Below, one piece after another: positions 11,965 to 14,684 of a stretch of DNA of 14,684 nucleotides. How positions within the stretch are numbered: the stretch's first letter is position 1; each line of letters begins with the position of its first letter. The position numbers and the translations under genes are program-made. Origin of the DNA: DSOS01 sp035286585 (GTDB lineage: Bacteria > Chloroflexota > Anaerolineae > Anaerolineales > UBA4823); the NCBI GenBank assembly GCA_035286585.1, contig DATEDC010000192.1, positions 1-14,684 on the forward strand, written 5' to 3'. The notes below the pieces were generated by a model. It worked only from the letters and a program-made list of their open reading frames with translations, did not search any database and had not been told where the DNA came from.

Positions 11965-14684
11965 TTATCCTAACGTGCCACGCACTTTTTCCCAATTCGA
12001 TTGAGTGTTCCGATCTATTCCAAGAAAAACCTTCAGAACTTTAGGATCAAAATGCGCTCTAGACTGCTTTTCAATGTATTCGAGCACTTTTTCTTCTGCC
12101 CAGGCATTCCGGTATGGTCGGTCAGAGCGTAAGGCATCCCATACGTCCACCACCGCAAAGATGCGTGCGGCAAGGGGGATCTCCTCGCCTTTCAGGCTTC
12201 TTGGATAGCCTGTCCCATCCCATTTCTCATGATGACAATAGGGTATGTCCAGCGCTGGCCGAAGGTAAGCGATTGGTGAAAGCAGTTCAAACGCGTAGGT
12301 TGGGTGTTTACGCATGATTTCCCATTCTTCCTCGGTGAGGGGTCCGGGTTTCAGCAAAATGCGATCTGGAATGCCCATCTTGCCGATATCGTGTAGCAGG
12401 GCGCCGCGGCGAATATTTACCAGGTCGTTATTGCCTATCTCCATGGCCCGCGCCAGGCGCACGGTCAGCTCCGTCACTCTTCGGGTATGGCCTTCCGTCT
12501 CTTTATCGCGCAGATCTAACGCACCTGACCATCCCTCCAGGGTGGAATCATAGGCAATATTCAGATCAGTATTTGACTTCTGTAAATTCTGAAACAGCTC
12601 TAAATTATCCAGGGCGATAGCTGCCTGACCTGCCATCGTATCGAGCGTACTGAACCATTCCGGGTCGGGATTCAGCGGCGATCGATTGAAAATTTCGAGA
12701 ACCCCCTTGAGCTGTCCTTTTGCAATCAGAGGTACGCCAATGTATTCGTAAAAGTTTTCCTCCGCCAGAGATGGAGAGCGAAGGAAGCCGGTTTTTCGTT
12801 GATTCAGGTTTTGGATGCGAACTGTTCGCTGCTCGAGCGCTGCCTGACCTGCATGGCTTTCCCCAAGGCGCAAGTGCGTGTGATGGAGGGCAGTGGTGGT
12901 AAAGCCTTTTCCGGTTACGAAATCCAAGGTGTGTGAGTGCGAGCTGTAGGAGAGGACAGCAGCCGCGTCAACCCCCAGTATGCCCGTTGTTTCAGATAGC
13001 AGGATATCAAATATCACTCGCAAATCCAGGCTGGAGGTAATGGCGATATCTATATTGCGAACCGCCTCCAGCTTTTTGATCTGGCGCTTTATTTTTTCTC
13101 CAGCCAGTTGGTGATCCTGGCGCATCCTCAATGTAACGATGCCGAATGCCAGGTCCTCAGCTAATTCGCATAACAGTTTGACCTCCTCATTATGGAAAGA
13201 GTCGCGATCTTTAGAGCAGATATTCAAAACCCCGATGGAAGTCCCATCGAGGCGCAGAGGTAAAGAAATACTCGCCACTGCGCCGCTCTCAAGCACTTTG
13301 GGAAACCACGGGGCATGATAAGGATGGCTGCGCATGTCGGCGACGACCACTGGTTTTCCGGTGCGAATGGCCGTTCCGGCAGGTCCTTGACCATTCGGAT
13401 CGTCTGCCCAGGATATCGGAAAGGCTTCCAAATGACCGTATTCAAGACCCGCCTGCGCCTTGGGCTGGACGGTTTTTTGTTCATCTTGTTCAACATATCC
13501 AACCCAGGCTGAAGAGTAACCACCTTCTTGGACGATAATCCCGCAGATCTGTTCCAACAAATTCATCTCTTCTGTCGAGCGGACCAGAACCTGGTTGCAT
13601 TCACTAAGAACCTTGAGAGACCGATTGACTTCCTTCAGCTCCTTTTCGGCGCGCTTGCGTTCGGTGATGTCACGCGCAATGCTCTGGATAAACAATGGCT
13701 GGCCTTCCCGCTCCCTGATTAGCGATAAATTGATCTCCACCGGGACTTCCGTCCCGTCCTTTCTTCTGAAGATGCGCTCATATAAAGGCAAAGAGCCCCC
13801 TTTAAGTAAGATATCGAGCTTTGACATTGAATCCGAATATTCGTAAGGAGCGACAGTATCTTTCACCCCCATGCCTACCAGCTCGTCAACGGTAAAGCCC
13901 AGCAAGTCCGACGTTTTCTGGTTTACCGCAATGTGAGTGCCCTCCAGGTTTAGCAAGAAAATCGCATCATTGGCCAGCTCAAACAACGCCCGATACAGCC
14001 GCTCGCTTTTATCCAGGGCTTTCTGTGCTTTCACCCTTTCCGTTATATCTCGGGAAATCAACAGGACTTCATTTTCGTTTAAAGTGATGACGCGGGCCTC
14101 GTAGTAAGATGGCTCATCTGTAACCAGCTCATACTCGAAGGTCTGTAGGGTGTTTTGATCGAGCGCCTTTTCGATTCTGTCTATGGCGACCCGGAGGGTT
14201 TCTGTAGAAAACCCAAAATCATGGATATATTTTCCGGTGTACTCCTCCGCCAAACCCTCAGGTGAATCTTCGTCACTTGTTTTACAATCCACACACCTCC
14301 CCTCTCTAGTAAAAACGTACAACCGGTCCGGGATCGCTCGAATGAGATTCCTTCGCTCGCTCGCGCGGAGGGCGACTTCCGACTCTTCGAGCGCTTCGAG
14401 CATCCGATTGATCTCGTTACCCAGATTCGATAACTCGTCGTTCCCTGTTACGGCCAAACGCTCTGAAAGGTTGCCGCTATGGCTGTGGGAGCGCACGCTC
14501 TCGTTAAGGCTTGCTACTCTGGACAGGATTACTTTTTCCAGTAAGAGAAGGGTTAACAGCCCAAAAACCAGGCCAACTACGACCAATAAGAAAATGAAAT
14601 ACGCGAGAGCTTTTAAACCCTGTTGATAGATCTCTCGATCTAATTCCACTTTCAGGTAAATGGCCGGCTTCTCAAAGATATCCT
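11965..14684 (-). CDS. Membrane-bound multi-sensor HD-GYP cyclic di-GMP phosphodiesterase (N-terminus beyond window)
   Basis: Signalling protein predicted to hydrolyse cyclic di-GMP in response to signals. The frame stays open to the right edge, so the N-terminus is missing; the GTG at 14649 is probably internal. Counting from that codon: the end of an extracytoplasmic domain with IYQQG, like the close of CHASE4 domains; a membrane segment (about 16-38); HAMP (38-90); two PAS domains (95-205 and 215-333, each ending RDITER); two GAF domains (about 350-510 and 540-690); and HD-GYP (about 705-880). The catalytic region shows HTRRV (His721), LLHDIGK (His753/Asp754), KHP (His782), HHE (806-808) and GYP (814-816), so it looks active. 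No GGDEF or histidine-kinase domain is present. It is convergent to guaA and has no evident link to the other genes. Its codon use looks less GC-rich than that of xpt-guaA. Confidence 0.93.
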   Translation of the reverse strand, partial: DIFEKPAIYLKVELDREIYQQGLKALAYFIFLLVVVGLVFGLLTLLLLEKVILSRVASLNESVRSHSHSGNLSERLAVTGNDELSNLGNEINRMLEALEESEVALRASERRNLIRAIPDRLYVFTREGRCVDCKTSDEDSPEGLAEEYTGKYIHDFGFSTETLRVAIDRIEKALDQNTLQTFEYELVTDEPSYYEARVITLNENEVLLISRDITERVKAQKALDKSERLYRALFELANDAIFLLNLEGTHIAVNQKTSDLLGFTVDELVGMGVKDTVAPYEYSDSMSKLDILLKGGSLPLYERIFRRKDGTEVPVEINLSLIREREGQPLFIQSIARDITERKRAEKELKEVNRSLKVLSECNQVLVRSTEEMNLLEQICGIIVQEGGYSSAWVGYVEQDEQKTVQPKAQAGLEYGHLEAFPISWADDPNGQGPAGTAIRTGKPVVVADMRSHPYHAPWFPKVLESGAVASISLPLRLDGTSIGVLNICSKDRDSFHNEEVKLLCELAEDLAFGIVTLRMRQDHQLAGEKIKRQIKKLEAVRNIDIAITSSLDLRVIFDILLSETTGILGVDAAAVLSYSSHSHTLDFVTGKGFTTTALHHTHLRLGESHAGQAALEQRTVRIQNLNQRKTGFLRSPSLAEENFYEYIGVPLIAKGQLKGVLEIFNRSPLNPDPEWFSTLDTMAGQAAIALDNLELFQNLQKSNTDLNIAYDSTLEGWSGALDLRDKETEGHTRRVTELTVRLARAMEIGNNDLVNIRRGALLHDIGKMGIPDRILLKPGPLTEEEWEIMRKHPTYAFELLSPIAYLRPALDIPYCHHEKWDGTGYPRSLKGEEIPLAARIFAVVDVWDALRSDRPYRNAWAEEKVLEYIEKQSRAHFDPKVLKVFLGIDRNTQSNWEKVRGTLG

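Overview
The window is gene-dense bacterial chromosome with high GC in the coding regions. Protein style (lipoprotein-type class B PBP, multi-sensor HD-GYP protein, C40 peptidase with BON/SH3-like modules, TTG and GTG starts) suggests a member of the Chloroflexota, probably Anaerolineae. That placement is inferred from family resemblance, not from a marker gene. No RNA gene, insertion sequence, phage gene or CRISPR array is visible.

Left part (1-5785): two peptide ABC-transporter ATPases, oppD and oppF (minus strand, oppF cut by the left edge), are divergent from three plus-strand genes. These are a DppA-like M55 D-aminopeptidase, an unusual fusion of an alpha/beta-hydrolase to a YkfC-like NlpC/P60 endopeptidase, and a YkfB-like L-Ala-D/L-Glu epimerase. 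The set resembles the dpp-ykf muropeptide catabolism locus of Bacillus subtilis. Imported murein peptides would be cut by the NlpC/P60 domain to L-Ala-D-Glu and epimerised to L-Ala-L-Glu for ordinary peptidases, while the M55 enzyme attacks D-Ala-containing peptides. The 325-bp divergent region holds a perfect 8+8 inverted repeat just upstream of the M55 gene, overlapping a possible extended -10.

Middle (5782-9626): a minus-strand operon maf > class B PBP (TTG start overlapping the maf stop) > rsgA. Its last gene overlaps the epimerase stop codon tail to tail. The maf promoter looks leaderless.

Right (9630-11932): a plus-strand purine operon, xpt-guaA, taking xanthine to XMP to GMP. It is preceded by a cluster of eight CGGATT-type short repeats rather than a purine riboswitch.

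Far right (11965-14684): a minus-strand membrane signalling protein (end of an extracytoplasmic sensor, TM, HAMP, two PAS, two GAF, HD-GYP), predicted to degrade cyclic di-GMP. Its N-terminus lies beyond the window.
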